A stretch of DNA of 64,000 nt from Tetranychus cinnabarinus (taxonomy: Eukaryota; Arthropoda; Arachnida; Trombidiformes; Tetranychidae). Positions within the stretch are counted from its first letter, which is position 1; every line of letters begins with the position of its first letter. Shown here one piece after another: positions 27,501-41,859 of the stretch. Made by a program: the position numbers and the translations under genes. The notes under the pieces are model-generated. The model did no database searches. It worked only from the letters and a program-made list of their open reading frames with translations, and was not told the origin of the DNA. The stretch lies in assembly GCA_022266195.1 (NCBI GenBank), contig WHVY01000001.1, forward strand, positions 21,638,001 to 21,702,000, given 5' to 3'.

Positions 27501-30500
27501 AAATGAAGCCAGAGAAGAGTTTTTTTCCTTCTTCTTGATAAAACACACAAAAAATGAAGGGAAAAGTTGAAAGCAAATATTTCCTTGCAAGAGATAATTA
27601 TTAATAATACATTGTTATTCATGATAATTATATTGGCAGAAAAGTGGAACATAAATAGAGATTCAATTTTGATATCATGATATACAATGTTATTATTCCG
27701 TCTAATATTAATATATTTATTTTCCTTTGCCTTTTCCGACTCAATTTCACCTCGCCATTCAATCAATATTTTCAATTCATTTTAAATTAGGTAACCATTT
27801 TTCAGCCAAAATTCAGTTTATTCAGATTTGCGTCCATTTCGAGTCTCTCTTGAGTTTCCATCAATATTCAATCTCGACTCAGACTTTTGTTGAAACAAAG
27901 AAAGATAAACCTTTCCTTGTTTCAATATTTTTACTTAAACTGAACAGAAATGACCAATCAGATTGTCACAGCGAACTTTTTCAACTGTTCAAAGATATGC
28001 AGATTTGTTTAGCTTTTTCATTATTTAGTTTACTTTATTGAATTGGTTCAAAGAACTCGCTCTTTTCTGGTTCTCATTTCAAATGAAATAGAGATGGAAA
28101 TGTTTTAATAGAAGTTCAGATAACATTGAACAGAAATCTTTTACAAAAATAAGCATCAGGTAAGCACATGAGTTTTATGTTATTACTTTCGTTGAAATTT
28201 CAAACTGAAGGATGATCTTAAGACGCTTTTTTTGTAACTTAGCTTTAGTATAGTCGCTTTAACTCGTTGCATGTTTTGACCTTTTCAATTGTTTCAGAGT
28301 TTTTTAATAAGTTTGTAGACGATTCAGTCGATATTTTTAATCTACTTCATCATTTTATCCAAATGCTAACGATGTTATTGCTGATGTAACGCTTGACAAA
28401 GTCCTGTTTATGTTTCTGAGCAAACAAACAACTTTCACAAAATATCAAAACTAATAAGTTTTTCGTTTACTTATAATAAAAAACAGATCAATTTGAATCT
28501 TTTAAGATTTAGTTAGCTTGGAGAGTTTATCTGAAACGTTCATGAGGGTTATGATGTTGCTCCTAATGACCGGGAAACAACCTGATGCTCTAAAGTTAGA
28601 ATCAAAAGTTCAATACAAAATCGCTGTAGAAGACTGATATTTAAACTTTTATGATAAAGTGACAAATCTTTAGGCTGAAGGCCATAAACAGAGGCTCTCA
28701 ATCAGCTAAACTTCTGGCGATGCCTTTTTGCTGTCATTTTTGAAACAAATCCTCAGATAGTGACATTCTGATTTAAACCTTCATCGATAAATTGCATATC
28801 TGCAGTCGATTTCCTAGTTTTTAAATTCATTAGAGTAAAGCTTGCAATCAGATCGAGAAATTCTGAGCTTTGTTGCCAATGGTTCTCTGTTTGAAAAGTG
28901 AAATCCCAATCGTTATTTAGCCTGAAGTTGGATAGAGTCAGTCAATGTACAAATTGCAGTCATTCACATGTAACAGACAAAAATTGAGGCAAAATTTGCT
29001 TTTTATTTATAAACTTTTCTCTCAACGAGACAATTCAATTTTAATCGTCATTCTGGCAACAACAATGAAAGCTGAACAATTTGAACGATTATAAATTTGT
29101 AAATATATTTACAGAGTTTCCAATCAATCTAAATCGAGGCAAAAAAATGTCATCCTAATTACAAGCCATTAAATTAGCAATTAATCAGGAGTAAAATGGT
29201 GAAAACTGAAAAGTGATGAGAATTGAATTGCCTTAAGCTTACCAAATGTTCAATGTTTAATTGCATTTCATTTTTCATTTCAATTGTTTCCTCTATTTCC
29301 ATTGGCAGAAACATTGTGAGAAAGAAGAGAAAGAAATGCTTTGAAATATTCAAAAACAGTTTCCAATTAGCTGATCAAATGAGATTGAAAGTTGCATGTT
29401 AATTGCTATAAAACATGAATAGGAAGTAAAGCAATTAAGTGAAGTTGGTCAGCCAATGAAAAGCAGCTTTAAATGAATCGTCATTAAAACTTGATCACAC
29501 AATGAGAAGTCGAGACAAAAATTGACGTAAAAAAAGGATAATTCAAAAGTCGATCAAACAATGGACTTGAATTTTGCCAGATTGATCAACAGATTGTCAA
29601 TCAAGTATTGAACACTTGAATGGTCGAGTGTTCATGTTGACAATGACAAAGTTGACTAAATATTTGCAATTAACTCGACTTAATTCATCATTTTTCTTCA
29701 TTTGGTTCAACTGAAAATGAAATAATTAACTTGGAACACAATGGAAACTCTTTACACCCTTTTTGTTCCAAATGAAGTTAACACTTTTTCCTTGTTGTTG
29801 TTGCTTCTCATGATGAAACCAGGAACAAACTGAATGAGCCAATTGATTGAATTTACTGTTTTTACCTCTTCAAGTGACGAACGTAAAGGTTTGAAGGTTT
29901 TTACCATTAACTCGATGAAACTTGGTCAGTTAAGTGCACAAGTCAGTTAGCAGAACAAGTGAAAAGGTAAAAGTAAAAAGGTTGAATCAATTAATTGGTC
30001 AACAGTAAAGTTAATCAAGTTAACACTTGGACACAAAAACACACAATTGAGAGACTTTCGCCTTTTCGTTTCACCTTTATATTAATACAATTACCTTTGA
30101 TGGAAATAATTTTTCCTTTCGCTCTTTTCTCTTGTTTCATTGCAACAAGAAATTTTGTGATAATTCACCAGAAATTTGATTAAAGATAAGAAATTTTTCC
30201 AATTTAATTATTTTAATGCTTTCTGGATCCAACGAGATTCAATTGAATCCAATTTGAAAGCAAAATCGGAAACGTTTTCACACCAATTAGCATAAACAGA
30301 ATGAAGAAAAATTCAAAAACAATTTTCGTGCAATATTTTCATTCGTCCCTTCAGATTTTCAAGTTTCTGTTTTCATCAAAAGACAAAAAACAAGAACAAT
30401 TTCACTTCTCAAACCCTTTTACTGATTCACCTCAACAGATGGTTAAAATGACGCTACCTTCGCGTGAATAATGAAACAAGAGTCGATTGTTTTGAAAAAG

Positions 30501-31952
30501 CGCTTTATTTAAGTTTTAAAGTTCCATCAGAGTAATTCAATTCATAATCAAATGTATATTATACGCATAATTTTGACTACAGTTATGAATTATCGTTAAG
30601 TCAATTCCAAGTTATTCCAAGGTTAAGTTGATATCTTGAATGATTGCGGTTCAATCATGATTCCAGGTAGAGAATATTTTTGCTCATTTCAATGTCTAGG
30701 TTCATCAATTAATGTTCATTCATTTGCTGATCAATTGCGTCTTTCAATGTGATCGATTTATCAACTTGTGTAACTCATCAATTTTGGTGACTTTTAGTCG
30801 CTCATTTTACTTTCCCTTTTCAAGTGAAATTATTCATTCTGTTTACTCGTCATAATATTAGTTTTGTGTATTAATACATGATGGGAAAGGCTGAAAAGCT
30901 TTACTTTGGGTTGGATTAACTTGATTATAATAACTCATTATGATTGATTTTTGTTATCCTAAAAGGATTATATTATGATTATGTAAAACAGTGATGAGAG
31001 AATGAAAGGAGATGAAAAAATTCATTGCTGGATAACTTAATCTGACAGTCAACTTGACTGGCAAAAATGGATAAAATATGAGAAAATGAAGGGAAGAAGA
31101 AAAAAAGCAAAATTGAGGTTCGTTGCAACAATTCAATTGTATCGAGTAAATTATCATTATTATAACACATTGTTTTCCAGTTATTCTGGCAAATTATCGT
31201 CCACACTCAGGTCACACCAACAAATTGACTAAACTACGCTTAAACTAATGTGCAACACAAGATGGTAAAAGTTGATTTACTCTGCTTTCTCATCCTTTCC
31301 CTGTTTGTTATAAAAACGGTTCATGTAATGCAATATCAATAATAATAATGATTATTATGCTGATGATCATGATGATGGTGATGAAGATAGGAAGGTACAA
31401 TTAACTTGTTGGCAAAACAGGGAAAGCTGATTGAGTTAACGTTTACTGTCAATTGTTAATGGTTGCTTAGTCAAGGGTTTCCAGGTTTCAATTGGAATCA
31501 AACAAACACCAAATATTGTTATTGGATTGGTGATAAAACATTGCCTTTACAATACACTTGCATATACTTTGTATTACATTTCAAGCATTATTGTCACTCA
31601 ATACAAGCTTTTGTTTGTCACCAATAAAATAGACGTAACTTTATAATTGACGTTTGTGTTTATGTGATTCCGATCAAGTGTAGCCTTCAGAAACACTGTT
31701 TGGTCTGGGATCAAAGTTTTAGTTTACCAATAAATCGATTTCCAGTCTCACAATGCTAATCAAAGTTCTGTATAACTTTTACTCCCAGCAATTCCCAGTC
31801 TTTGATGTCTGCAAAAGTTAATTTGCAAAATTTTTCTGGTAAAATGATTAAGTTCCAGTTTGGATTTCACAGAAACTCATATAAAGGTTCACACTCGAAA
31901 GCTGTGAGCATCGCAGATACGGAATACGACTACATTTAAACTCCAATCTAAA

Positions 31953-32147
31953 ATCGATTTGTCGGTGGATATAATCGATTCTTTATCGATATCGCCAAAA
32001 AATCGATATTCAGCTTGCGTAGCTCAACCCTTAATCGATTTTAAATCGATTAATTGTGATCGTGATATTAGTTTATTCATTTAGTAATTGATTTGATTTG
32101 ACTTGACTTTATGATCTTGATTCGATTGTAGTTAAAAGATAATCGAT
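31953..32147. promoter_or_regulatory. Dense cluster of seven ATCGAT sites
   Basis: Exact ATCGAT hexamers occur at 31953-31958, 31974-31979, 31985-31990, 32002-32007, 32034-32039, 32045-32050 and 32142-32147. Near-matches such as TTCGATTG and AAATCGAA lie beside them. ATCGAT is a palindromic site known for Onecut/Cut homeodomain proteins, and TATCGATA also matches DREF-type sites. Such density far from any visible exon suggests an enhancer in the presumed giant intron. No protein binding can be shown from sequence alone. Confidence 0.4.
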
Positions 32148-33944
32148 TTAATTGATAAATCGAATAGACTTATTGCTTATTTTTGTTATCAAGAAAGCTA
32201 TCTTCATCTCAGCTTTAATCATTCAACTTGTGCATTAAACAGATTAATCTGATGAAACAAGTTGAATTTCACGTGCTGAATCACATTTCTGAAGCTTGCT
32301 ACCATGACAACAAAAGATTAAACCTAATTCATTCTCCCATTACATGGTTTCAATCAGAAATGAGAACAGTTTGTCCAGTAAGAGCCAGATAAATTTCCTG
32401 GTCCTTACTCTTCTAATCCATAACCATTACCAAACAATCAAATTAAATGAAACATTACCAAAAAGTACTTAAATCGCTGTCCAAAAGATGCGATGTAAAA
32501 GGCAGATTGACATGAGACTGAAGGAAAAAATGATTTATTAAATTGTGAGAAAAAATGTTCATTTACTGTTAATTAAGTCAATTATCATTAATTGGTCTAA
32601 TGATTTAAATGATAATGAAGTCCAAGAGTCAATTTAAAAGTTGTTTAAAAAAACGAAAATTTAATTGAAACAAAACCATAAAACAACAATCTGATACAAA
32701 CAAAGCATCAATTCTGGTCAATACGATGACAACATTTGACCAGAATGAAAACAAAAAAATGAAAAGAAACCAAACAACAATGAGAAACCAGAAAAGATAA
32801 ACTGAAATGTTGGAAATGAACAGAAATGAACAAAAATGAATAATGAAAAACATTGAATTTCACAGTTTATTAAATTTATCAATTAACATTGTTTTAATCA
32901 CTTTATTTACCAGTCAAGGTACCAATTTGAATGAAATTAATAGTCGCCTGAAAAGCATTTGCAAGTTTATCAAATTGAAAGGCTAAACGTTAGAAGACAA
33001 AAAATGCACAAAAGTGTCTATTATGATAATAGGATCAGTGAATCATTTACTTGTTCATTGTCACCCATTTTACATGAAACATTCGTGATGATAATCATTT
33101 TCGAAGCCAGTAAAGTCAACCTTTTTCCTCTCAATTTCGGTCAAATATTTTTTCCTTTTTTTTCCTCATTCAAATGTTGCTTCATTAACGAGTTGACAAA
33201 AAAAGCAAACAAAACTCTCATTTCATGTTATCAGTAACCAGAACTGGAAATTGTTGAAACATTCAAAGCTAATGTTATCATTTCGTTTATTACTTTCACT
33301 TCAAACCAGAAAAATTTATCTCATTTTGTTGAAACTTTTCATTTCTTTCATTTTTTCATCGCTTTTCATTCGATATCAATTTTTTCAACTTATCTGTTTT
33401 CATTTTTGTGATGCTTTTTTCAGCCAATCTTGAATCTCTAAGGATAAATTTGTGTTCAATCTTTCAATTTATGAGACAAAATGGACTGTCCAGCTTCGAA
33501 ATGTGATTTAGTTTGAATTTTTCAAGAAAACAAAACTCGAATCAAAGCAATTAATGATGGAATAATTTTTATTTATTTTTTCCTCTTTTCTCGTTTTCAT
33601 TGGAAAAGTTGTTCAAAAAATTGATTGTAACATAAAAGTGAACATTCAATTGTGTTGATGTAAGTGAATTGATAAAAAATTATTGCTTCTTATTGTTTGA
33701 TAATGTAATTGTACATCACAAAATGAAATAAGTGACAATTTAAATGGAAGCGAAAGTTTATGCGGGAAGCTAAGGTGAAACAGCAGGGAGTGAAAAATCC
33801 CAAAATGTGTATCAATTGAATAACATGAAAGTAAAGGAAAGGAAAATATTGAAGGTAAAAAAAGGAGAAACAGTAAGAATGATGTGGGTAACAATAGATA
33901 ACATATTTGATATGAATTTATCTTCTTTTCATTCACTATTTCAT

Positions 33945-33985
33945 CTTATTATCGTTATTATTATTATCATCAAAATTATTATTGG
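33945..33985. repeat. (ATT)n/(ATC)n microsatellite, imperfect
   Basis: Consecutive ATT units interrupted by ATC and GTT units, typical of the low-complexity DNA in this window. Confidence 0.65.
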
Positions 33986-36900
33986 CTGAGAAAATGTTTT
34001 AATAAGAGCCATCTGTAGGTTTTCATGATAATCAATCAACTTGATATTGAACAAAGTGCAACTTTCATTCAGTGATGACAACAAAAAATGTTTCAACTTT
34101 TCTTACCTTTTCATCAGAGTTTATTAGTTTTCCCAGTTTTTTTGCCTTCGACAAAATGTTTCATAACTTTCAAATTCAAGTTTATCACAAAATGGAAAGA
34201 ATTGAATGCTTTGAGGAAACAGTTTTCACCAAAAAAATGTCAAAGTTTCCGAAAACATTCATCTTGGAAACTTCTAAAAACTCGAAAAATGGATTGAATG
34301 AAAATTCAGTCCCAATTCTTTACAATGGAATGTACAAGACATTCCAATTATGCAAAAGTTTATAACAGAATCGGCCGAAGATCGAATTTCAGCACTTCGA
34401 CATTTGTATACTAAAATGTGTCCAATCATTCATTTCGAATCAAATCATCAAAAGGTTGGAATGAATTCGTTTCAAAATACTTACTGAAAGCTTCAAATTA
34501 ACTTTGCTTTCGAAATGAAAAATTCCCAAAAATTAAGTTTCCAATTGAAAGTTTGGATATCATTTGTTAATGAACGAAAATATCTGAAGTTTAAAATTTC
34601 AAAATATTTTTTATAACTCAATAGGGAATCAGAATATTCAGATAATCAAATGAAATTCTGACAATACTTCGTTTTATTCTGGTTCAGCTCGACTCATATT
34701 CAAGTTCGTTCCTGGAAATTATAGTAAATTGTGAAAATTGAATTTCTTCACTCGAGATTTTTACTCTTGCGAACTTGCACAAAAAAATTTAAAATCAATT
34801 CTCTGTTGAACCAGTAATACCTTTATTAGCAATCACTCTTGGAGTGATTTTACATTTTTGCATCATTAATGTGTTCAACTTTGATAAGATTATTGATTTA
34901 CTTTGAAAGAGAAACAATTAATATTTTTTTCGCTCTTTTATTAAATTATCCATTCACAAGTGTGATAATATTGATTGATTGTTTTTTTCAATTTCAATCA
35001 ACTCTTACAATTGCAACGATACTTAAGCTTATTCACAGTTAATCCATTAATCTTTATTTGTTTTTTAATGCTTTTGCATTTATAATCATCTTTCACATGA
35101 AATAAAATAACTTTCACTCCCTGTTTGACTCTTTATACTGATAATCCCTTCTTTGATGATATAATATTTAGACTGACAACTCTAAGCGTTTACCTTTTAA
35201 TCTGACAAAAAATGGTTCGAATGATGCAAGATGAAATATCTCAATATCAACATGAACCAATTGAGATATTAAAATATCAAGAGAATAAGAATTTTTGGCG
35301 AAAAATTTCTTTCCATTTAAAATGCAAAAATACTTGACCTGTAAAGTTGTGTTGATCTGAAGGAAAATAAACACATAATTGACATTGGAGTTGATTTTAT
35401 ATACAATATTACACCATATAGAGATGATTGTGCTCCTTATGAGCATATCTGTTAACAAACTGTAAATGTAAAGTTGTATTCATTCAGGTATTATTTACTT
35501 AACTTATCATGCTTCTTCTCATGGTTTCATGTTCATTTACTTGATTCCATAGATATAAGTTTATGTGATTACAGGCAAACATTAACATTCTCAACATTTA
35601 ATAGCATCTCTCTTAACCAGTTCTTAACATTCTCTTTGGATGTTTACCTCTTGTAAATGTGAATAATGCTTTTATTTCTTTCCTTTCTTCTTCTCTTTCG
35701 GCTTCTTTCCTTTCATCATTTATTATCATTCCTTCACCTTTACAACCTTCAGAATCAGTTCATTGAGCTAATCAAGCAATTCATTAATAACAACAACGAG
35801 AAGAAAGGTAAATGATGAAAACAAAAGTTAAAGGCTAATCACAACTTTAATATGAAACAAAAAGGATTGAGCCAAAAAGACATCAAAATGTGGAGTAAAA
35901 ATCCAAGCTTAAGATTCTGAACTTGCCATGTGATGAAACGAAAAATGAATTTGGCAAAATTTTATCATGTAAGGGGTCAAACAGACTGTAATTGATAGTC
36001 AGTCCCTTGAACTCTCTCTCAATTTTCCTTTTCCTTTCTTCATGAAAGTCAATGTAAGCGTGTAATTAGTTTTATTTCTTGAGTTTCTTCAACAATTAAT
36101 TGTTTAGTTCTGATGAAGATCTTTCTGCTTTCATCTCTTGCCTTTAAATATTGGGTTTCCTTTTATCGAGCTCAAGATTGCTTAAAGCGAATGTTGATGA
36201 ACTCTGAGTACACTAGGTCAGACGATCACTCGCCGAAATCAGAGCGTTAGTGAATTTATTTCTTCTGTTTTCATTTTCATGAGTTTCATAACTTTTTTCG
36301 TGTTTTGACACATTAGACTCATCTGGATAATTAACAGTGCTATAATGATGAATCTTCTAAAGAGGGACGAAAAGAGCTCGAAAAATTTTGAATGGAGTTC
36401 GAATGACCACTAGAGCTCCAGGTCGGATTCCCGAAAGAATTACGCTCGATAACCACAAATTTTCGGGTCATTTCGTTAGCTTGAAGGTCCACAATCGCGT
36501 GAACAAGACTTCAAAAAGCGAATTTTAAAAACACCTAAGCGAAGTGAAAATCTTCGCTCCGATAATGATCCTCACTTTTGCTCGGCTCAACCTAATAATC
36601 TGGTAATAAGATTGCTCACACTTTTGAAACTCAATTGAATTTTCATCAGAGTTTTGCAGTTTATTCGATTTCTCTTTCATTTTTTTACTATCACATCTAA
36701 ATTAGTGACTTGATCATTTGTCTAATCGAAATAGTTTAACTTAATTGATAGCTAAAGACGGATAAGGACTTTTGTGAGCTTGAAAGGCAATAAATTTTTG
36801 GATCAACTTTGCAAAACTTTTGCTCTTGCAATCGTGAAACTCATTTTAATGCTGACAAAAATCTGTTTTTTTGGCACCAAATCTGAAACGGAAATTGATT

Positions 36901-39879
36901 CCATGAAAAACAAACAAATATTACCACAGATTTGGGTTTCACTTGAAATTGGCATTAACCGAAAATGATTATAATGAATAATCTTGTTGAAGCAAAAGGA
37001 CATTTATTTATTCTTTGCAAAATGATAATATATTTGAACAGCTCTCTTCATAACCATAACAACTTGCAATCAGCTTAATATTATGACATTAATGTTGATA
37101 ATAAATTAAATAAGATAACCGCCAATTCTTGTCTTTCATATTTTCATGTCTTAATACTTATTTTTTTACTCCCAGTAATGAGTTCTAAATAAATACGGAA
37201 AACAAAAAGCAATGTTTAGCCAAGATTGATCCATGAATTTGTCAGTTATTTAAACATTATCATCATCATCTTAATCCTAGTTTAATGTTACTCATATTGA
37301 ATACTCAGCAGAAAAGAAGAAGAAAAAACAACTCCAAGAAATGAATGGAAAAGACAAAAAACTGATATTCCATTTATGACCAATCATTCCCAGTCAATTC
37401 TGTTGAATTGATATTTCTGTTTGGTTGCCATTTACACAGCAAAAAAAAACATAAATATTGGTACAGTCAGTTAAAGGAAAAGGAGAGAAGCGAAAATAAG
37501 AAGAAACCTTTCATTACACGATTCTGCAACTTACTTTTCATCATCTTCCTCCTATCATCAACATCATAATAATCATCAGTATTATCAGTTCAACTGCAAC
37601 ATTTCCCTTTACCCTGGGATTGATTTATGATATTATTGTGTCAAATATGGTATAAACTATCTCACCCTTGACTCTCTCTGGCTACACTTTTCAACCTTGA
37701 TTCAGATAAATACGTTATTATCTTCTCACTTAGAACATAAATAATATCAGAAAGCAAAACAAAATACGAAATGATTAATTTCCTCAAACAGAATCAATTC
37801 CGTTGTAAAAACGCAAAACTGTGAGATTTCGTAGAGAAAAGTTGAAAGCCAATGAAAATGTTGAAATATCATTCAACAGGATCGGATGAAATCGCGATTT
37901 TAACGATTTTCTTATTGATTTTTGGAAAAGTTTCTTCAGAGTCTTGAACTAATATGACGGGAAATGATCTGCGCGTTTTTCGATGAATTTTATCGATTCA
38001 ACACGCGATATTAAACTAGTCTCAACTATAATATCAGAATACGTTGGAGGCTCACAGTGAGTCTGCACTGTCTAATCTGCAGATACCAAACTGATCTTAG
38101 AGACTCAAAGATTTGTATCAATCACTTGTATTCAAGGAAACACTGAAAGCATCGTTTTTTCAATAGTTCAAGACATGTTGTTCAAATTTCCGAGTTTCCG
38201 TGTTCGGAGTCGTTTTGAAACACTCCACAAGCCATGAATAGGTTGTGATGACGTTTTAAGCATTGCTTCAAAGGAACCACCACAATCACTTATGGTGTCT
38301 TCGGCATAAAAAAGCTCGAAATTTGTTTTGGATACAATCAAAGAAATCGACTAAAAATGGTTTCTTCGATTGACTCGAGTGACTCTTTCAATCGTTTTGG
38401 AATTTTAATTTTATTTGAAAGTAAAAGTTTTGTCGATTTTGAAGCAATTTGGGGAAATTCAGTTTTTACTGAAATCATTTCTATCAACCATTTTGGTTTA
38501 ATTATAATTGCTAATTGAAATGACTGATCAAAATTTCATGCTGAGAAGCAATTTTGCTAAGCTTTTTATTGCTGATAAATGCTATAAATAAAATGTTAAT
38601 AGCAATTTTTAATGTGCAACTCAACAGCATTTACTTTGGATTGTTTAAGCATACATAAATGAAGGTTGAAAGTAAACTTGAAATATATTACAAGTTTACG
38701 ATCCATTTGACTGGATAAATATTGTGGCCACCATGACTATTATTACTGACCAATTCAATAACCTAATGCACACAATTTTCATGTTTACTTGAACAATTTT
38801 TGCCAGCAAACAAGTGAAACAATTTGATAAAAATAAATATGTTCACCAAGAACAAGAATATCAAAGTTGCAATTTTGTCGAGATGAACATTTGTTCAAGA
38901 TGAAATGCAATCAACAGTTGAATCGATTGCTTCAAAGACTAAAGTAAATTGAATTAATGGAATAAAGCGTCAAAAAGTTGATCAATTTTCAAATTTTCTG
39001 GTTAAAGTAATAATAATGTTAATGTTAACTTGAAGAACAGAATGTTAAACAAAAAATGGTCACTTTTATGATGACCATTTTGTTATGCTCTTCTTTATGG
39101 GTCACTTATTTCATTGTGAACCTTTTTGTGGTCATCAATTAAATTAACGTTTGACAGACTCAACCATAAATTAAAAGCCATAAAAAAGCAACTCTTTGCT
39201 ATTTTGAGAAGCAAAAAGTTGATCGTTAATAATAATGATCATCTGGACTAACTTAATGATTAAACTTGTGAAAGCTTAATTTGAGTTTGTCTTTTTTTAC
39301 TGAATACACAAGTGAAAAATAATATTTCAAGTTTTACAGCATTTTTATTGTCACTCTTGTTGTTGTTTGTTGAACACTTGAGTTGATTAATGAAGTTCAC
39401 TTTTCTGTTTGTTTTTCAGCCTCGCTCTTCAACAATTAATCATAATTATTCTCATTTATTAATATGCAATCAATTTTTTGCTGTTGATTGAGAAATCAAC
39501 GGTTCTCTCAGTTCACCATTGAAGACTTTATTTATTCAAGTTGAATAGGAAATTATTACGAACGAAAGTTATCCTTTTCGGTTTTTATCATTTTTATCGA
39601 GTCTAGGTTCAAGCTGAGTGAATGTTTGAATCGTGCAAAAGATTGTTCGATGTTTGGGTAATTTTTCTGTCGAGTTCAGAGTTTTTAGAGCATTCGGGAA
39701 CTGGCGTGATGAAAAGCAATAGTCTGCAGCTTGTCCAATGAGTCATAGAATTACCGGCTCCAATAGAATTCAATTCAGAGAGTGATTTAGAGCGGAAGAT
39801 TAAGCTGAGAGCTGGAAATTGATTTCTACTGAGAACGATTTTCCGATCATTTTTCCTCAGAAATCGATCTTTTTTTGAT

Positions 39880-40155
39880 TTTTAAAAATGTCAAAAATAG
39901 ACATTTAAAAAAGTATCAAAGATCTGGCTTGAAAAGACGTTTATTAAGAGATCGATCAATTAGCGATCGTGAGCGAAAAAATCGATCAAATTGTCTTAAA
40001 ATCGGATCGGAACATCACTACTTTGGTGTCAGTTAAGATCCCTTGGCTCGAGTGAAATATCATTACTCTCATAGTTTCTTTACTTACACGGTTAAAGGCA
40101 AGTTGGGATAGTGTCTCTCTCACCTGAGTTTACCTCAGGGTCTGGGAAGTCCTAG
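39880..40155 (+). repeat. Dispersed repeat, copy A
   Basis: This segment aligns with 41860-42101 in the same orientation. Shared blocks include AAGTATCAAAGATCTG, GAACATCACTACTT, AAGATCCCTTGGCT and TTTACTTACACGGTTAAAGG, then a CCTCA(A/G)GGTC(C/T)GGGAAG block. The copies differ by many substitutions and small gaps. Near the right end a short stem-loop (CCTGAG-loop-CTCAGG) is kept in both copies with a paired base change. I see no frame, terminal inverted repeat or target duplication; a SINE-like origin is possible but not shown. Borders are approximate. Confidence 0.7.
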
Positions 40156-41859
40156 TTGGACTGAAACTCAAGCAAAAGAAATCGAAAATAAGTGACCAAA
40201 TTTTTCATTTTCTCTTTTCCTCCAGACTTGGACTTAATAAGATGGTTCATATTTCCAATTAAATTTAATTTTTTTCTCCTTTTCTTTTAATTCTCATTGC
40301 ATGTAAAATTAGTTGCTTATTCAGTATCTTGGACCATATTTTATTGTCTTTTGCATTCACTTTCGAATTCAAAATTGTTTAAATTTTGATTCTTCAATTG
40401 ATCTTTGATTAGAGACGAAAAGCTCTCATGAGATACAAAATGCATACAAAATGAATGCAACTGATGAGTTGTAATATCCATTGAAAAACTCAATTTGATA
40501 ATGGATTGAAATGTTGAGAGAAAATATTTCTCTTTATTGGAACATTTTCTTCAACTTATAAATATTATCATGACAATTTCATTTTCAAGTTTAAACAAAA
40601 TAATAGGACAAGAAGAATATATGATTTCATTTCAATATTTAAGCAAAAATGTTGGAAAGAAAAGAAAGGGAAAAAAGTTGAACCCAAATTGTGATCATTT
40701 TTGTTTCGCTTTTTTCCTTTGTTTCTCCAGTTGTTCAGATACATATTTCAGCATACATTGAATATCAGCACAAAGATGATAATAAATGGGTTCTTATTGT
40801 TATTATAATGGAACAAAGAAGAATAAAAATGGAGAAAAAAATAATCGAAGGAAAGAAGAAGAAAAAGTTGAAGGAAAACTCTGGTAAGAAAAAGCTAACA
40901 ATGATAATCAGAGTATTTCAAGGTTTCACCGAGTTCCATGCAACTCAATGAAACATGATACTTTTCTCATACAATGATACCAAATGGGTGATAATGTTAT
41001 TCCCTTCACCTTATGTTACAACTTACTTCCGTTAGTTGAATGTCAATCATTATCATTAAACCAATGATTATACTTATCATTATTATCATCGCCATTATCA
41101 ACATAATCATTACCAATTCCAGGGAATTTATCTCAATATTTGTGTTTAGATGTAAGATGAACACAAATGATGCAGACAACTAACTCGAGATAATAATGTA
41201 AACAAATGTCACATTTATCTAGACAATTGTTTCATTCCATCTCATGATGAATCTCAATCAACGCAATTACAGATTATTGCTATTCCATCATTTGTTATCC
41301 TTTTTCCACCTCATCTTTCACCATTACTTGGGTATAAATATTAATCAATGAAAATTCTTGGACTAACCAAGCAGAATCTTGTTTCTGTTTCTCAAAGAAC
41401 ATCATTCCTATTCCGTCTTCAGTGAGTTTCACTTAATTGTGACTAATTGATTCACAATGGTCAACATGAGATGCATGAGGCAATTCACAACTCGAGACTT
41501 CTCAGTTCAATCTCAACTTAAATATTGAACCTGGTGTGAGTACCCTACGGGAGTTGAGGTTACAAACCAGGTATCACAGGTTGTGGTGCACCTTAGAATT
41601 ATCGTTAAATCATTAATTCATTTATGGTGAAAACTTATTCAGCACAATTAAGGCTCACCTGAACGACTGTTTGAGTGGAATGCTTATCGAAATAAAAATA
41701 AAAATTAAGGCAAATACAAACAGGATTAACATAACTAGCTAATACTTGAAAAACTCGAGTTTTAAGCTTCCAATTAAGAATCGATTAAATCGATTAAAGC
41801 ATGATGTGTCTAGATTTAACACGCGAAACCGATTAATTTTTTTATTTTACGAACTGTCA
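40156..41859. other. Spacer between the two dispersed repeats, no gene seen
   Basis: AT-rich sequence with ATC/ATT runs at about 41050-41110. A GC-richer segment at about 41528-41594 contains ACCTGGT and ACCAGGT as inverted 7-base words about 40 bases apart. No exon is supported. Confidence 0.5.

Larger units (their letters stand above)
16976..39879. other. Gene-free AT-rich stretch with repeats and recurring ACTCCCAG motifs
   Basis: No exon is supported on either strand. Exact ACTCCCAG or CTGGGAGT occurs at 19618-19625, 19642-19649, 19666-19673, 21034-21041, 22224-22231, 23579-23586, 27045-27052, 31791-31798 and 37169-37176. ATT/ATC microsatellites lie at about 24455-24500 and 33945-33985. 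A GC-richer patch at about 36190-36600 may be an old repeat, but no terminal structure is visible. Open frames of 60-113 codons here follow simple repeats or pyrimidine runs. Confidence 0.55.
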
